Source: an uncultured Lachnospiraceae bacterium (GTDB lineage: Bacteria > Bacillota > Clostridia > Lachnospirales > Lachnospiraceae). From it: a stretch of 14,986 nucleotides of DNA. Location of the stretch: the NCBI GenBank assembly GCA_946549155.1, contig CAMNQN010000060.1, positions 1 through 14,986 on the forward strand, read 5' to 3'. Below, piece by piece: positions 14,954-14,986 of this stretch. The notes under the pieces are model-generated. The model had not been told where the DNA came from, did not search any database, and saw only the letters and a list, made by a program, of their open reading frames with translations. Both the position numbers and the translations under genes were made by a program. Within the stretch, counting starts at the first letter, position 1. Each line of letters opens with the position of its first letter.

Positions 14954-14986
14954 AGATCGGAAGAGCACACGTCTGAACTCCAGTCA
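14954..14986 (+). other. Illumina TruSeq adapter sequence (artefact)
   Basis: The last 33 bases begin AGATCGGAAGAGCACACGTC and match the standard TruSeq read-1 adapter over their full length. They are not genomic. The TGA that appears to end the GH4 frame (14974-14976) lies within it. Confidence 0.99.

Noticed and set aside
13792..14976. A 394-codon open frame read as one complete novel protein
   Set aside because: Its first 25 or so codons are the aldo/keto reductase read out of frame and its last residues are adapter; only 13867-14953 is GH4.

Overview
The window looks like a draft contig from a gut-type Clostridia bacterium, most likely a Lachnospiraceae. This rests on strong AGGAGG-type ribosome binding sites, a YesM/YesN two-component pair beside a CUT1 sugar ABC transporter without its own ATPase, and a Gram-positive surface protein with a STE-rich stalk. 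The genus cannot be named from the sequence alone. The contig ends in 33 bases of Illumina TruSeq adapter (14954-14986), so its right edge is a sequencing artefact.

Left part (about 75-5040, all genes on the minus strand, all intact): a methionine ABC importer operon metN-metI-metQ closed by a hairpin terminator; a LysR regulator resembling the streptococcal MtaR/CmbR group; and a LacI-type regulator. Upstream of metN lie a good sigma-A promoter and, about 67 bp upstream of the predicted transcription start, a 17-bp palindrome close to the streptococcal MET-box. The operon therefore looks controlled by the neighbouring LysR protein rather than by a SAM riboswitch. A hairpin-forming repeat at 5057-5122 shares a 21-base arm with the left edge (53-73).

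Right part (about 5170-14953, all genes on the plus strand, heavily damaged): a tyrosine-recombinase fragment with an internal stop; a large surface protein missing both ends; the C-terminal two thirds of a sugar-binding protein; an intact permease; a second permease with a 1-base frameshift; a YesM-type sensor kinase with two in-frame stops; an intact YesN/AraC response regulator; the first 76 codons of an aldo/keto reductase; and an AglA-like GH4 glycosidase fragment that runs into the adapter. Undamaged, the locus from 7938 onward would sense a carbohydrate outside the cell, switch on the transporter, import an oligosaccharide or glycoside, and cleave it with the NAD/Mn-dependent GH4 enzyme.

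The main result of the hunt is the pattern of damage. There are three out-of-frame gene-to-gene fusions (near 5885, 7938 and 13866), each truncating both partners, plus three in-frame stops and one homopolymer slip, all right of 5.2 kb. With the retained adapter this points first to a low-coverage or chimeric assembly; genuine gene decay is the alternative. I see no convincing undescribed system. The best biological leads are the MET-box/LysR arrangement, a hairpin lying between the metN Shine-Dalgarno and its start codon, and a 17-bp hairpin between the binding-protein and permease genes.
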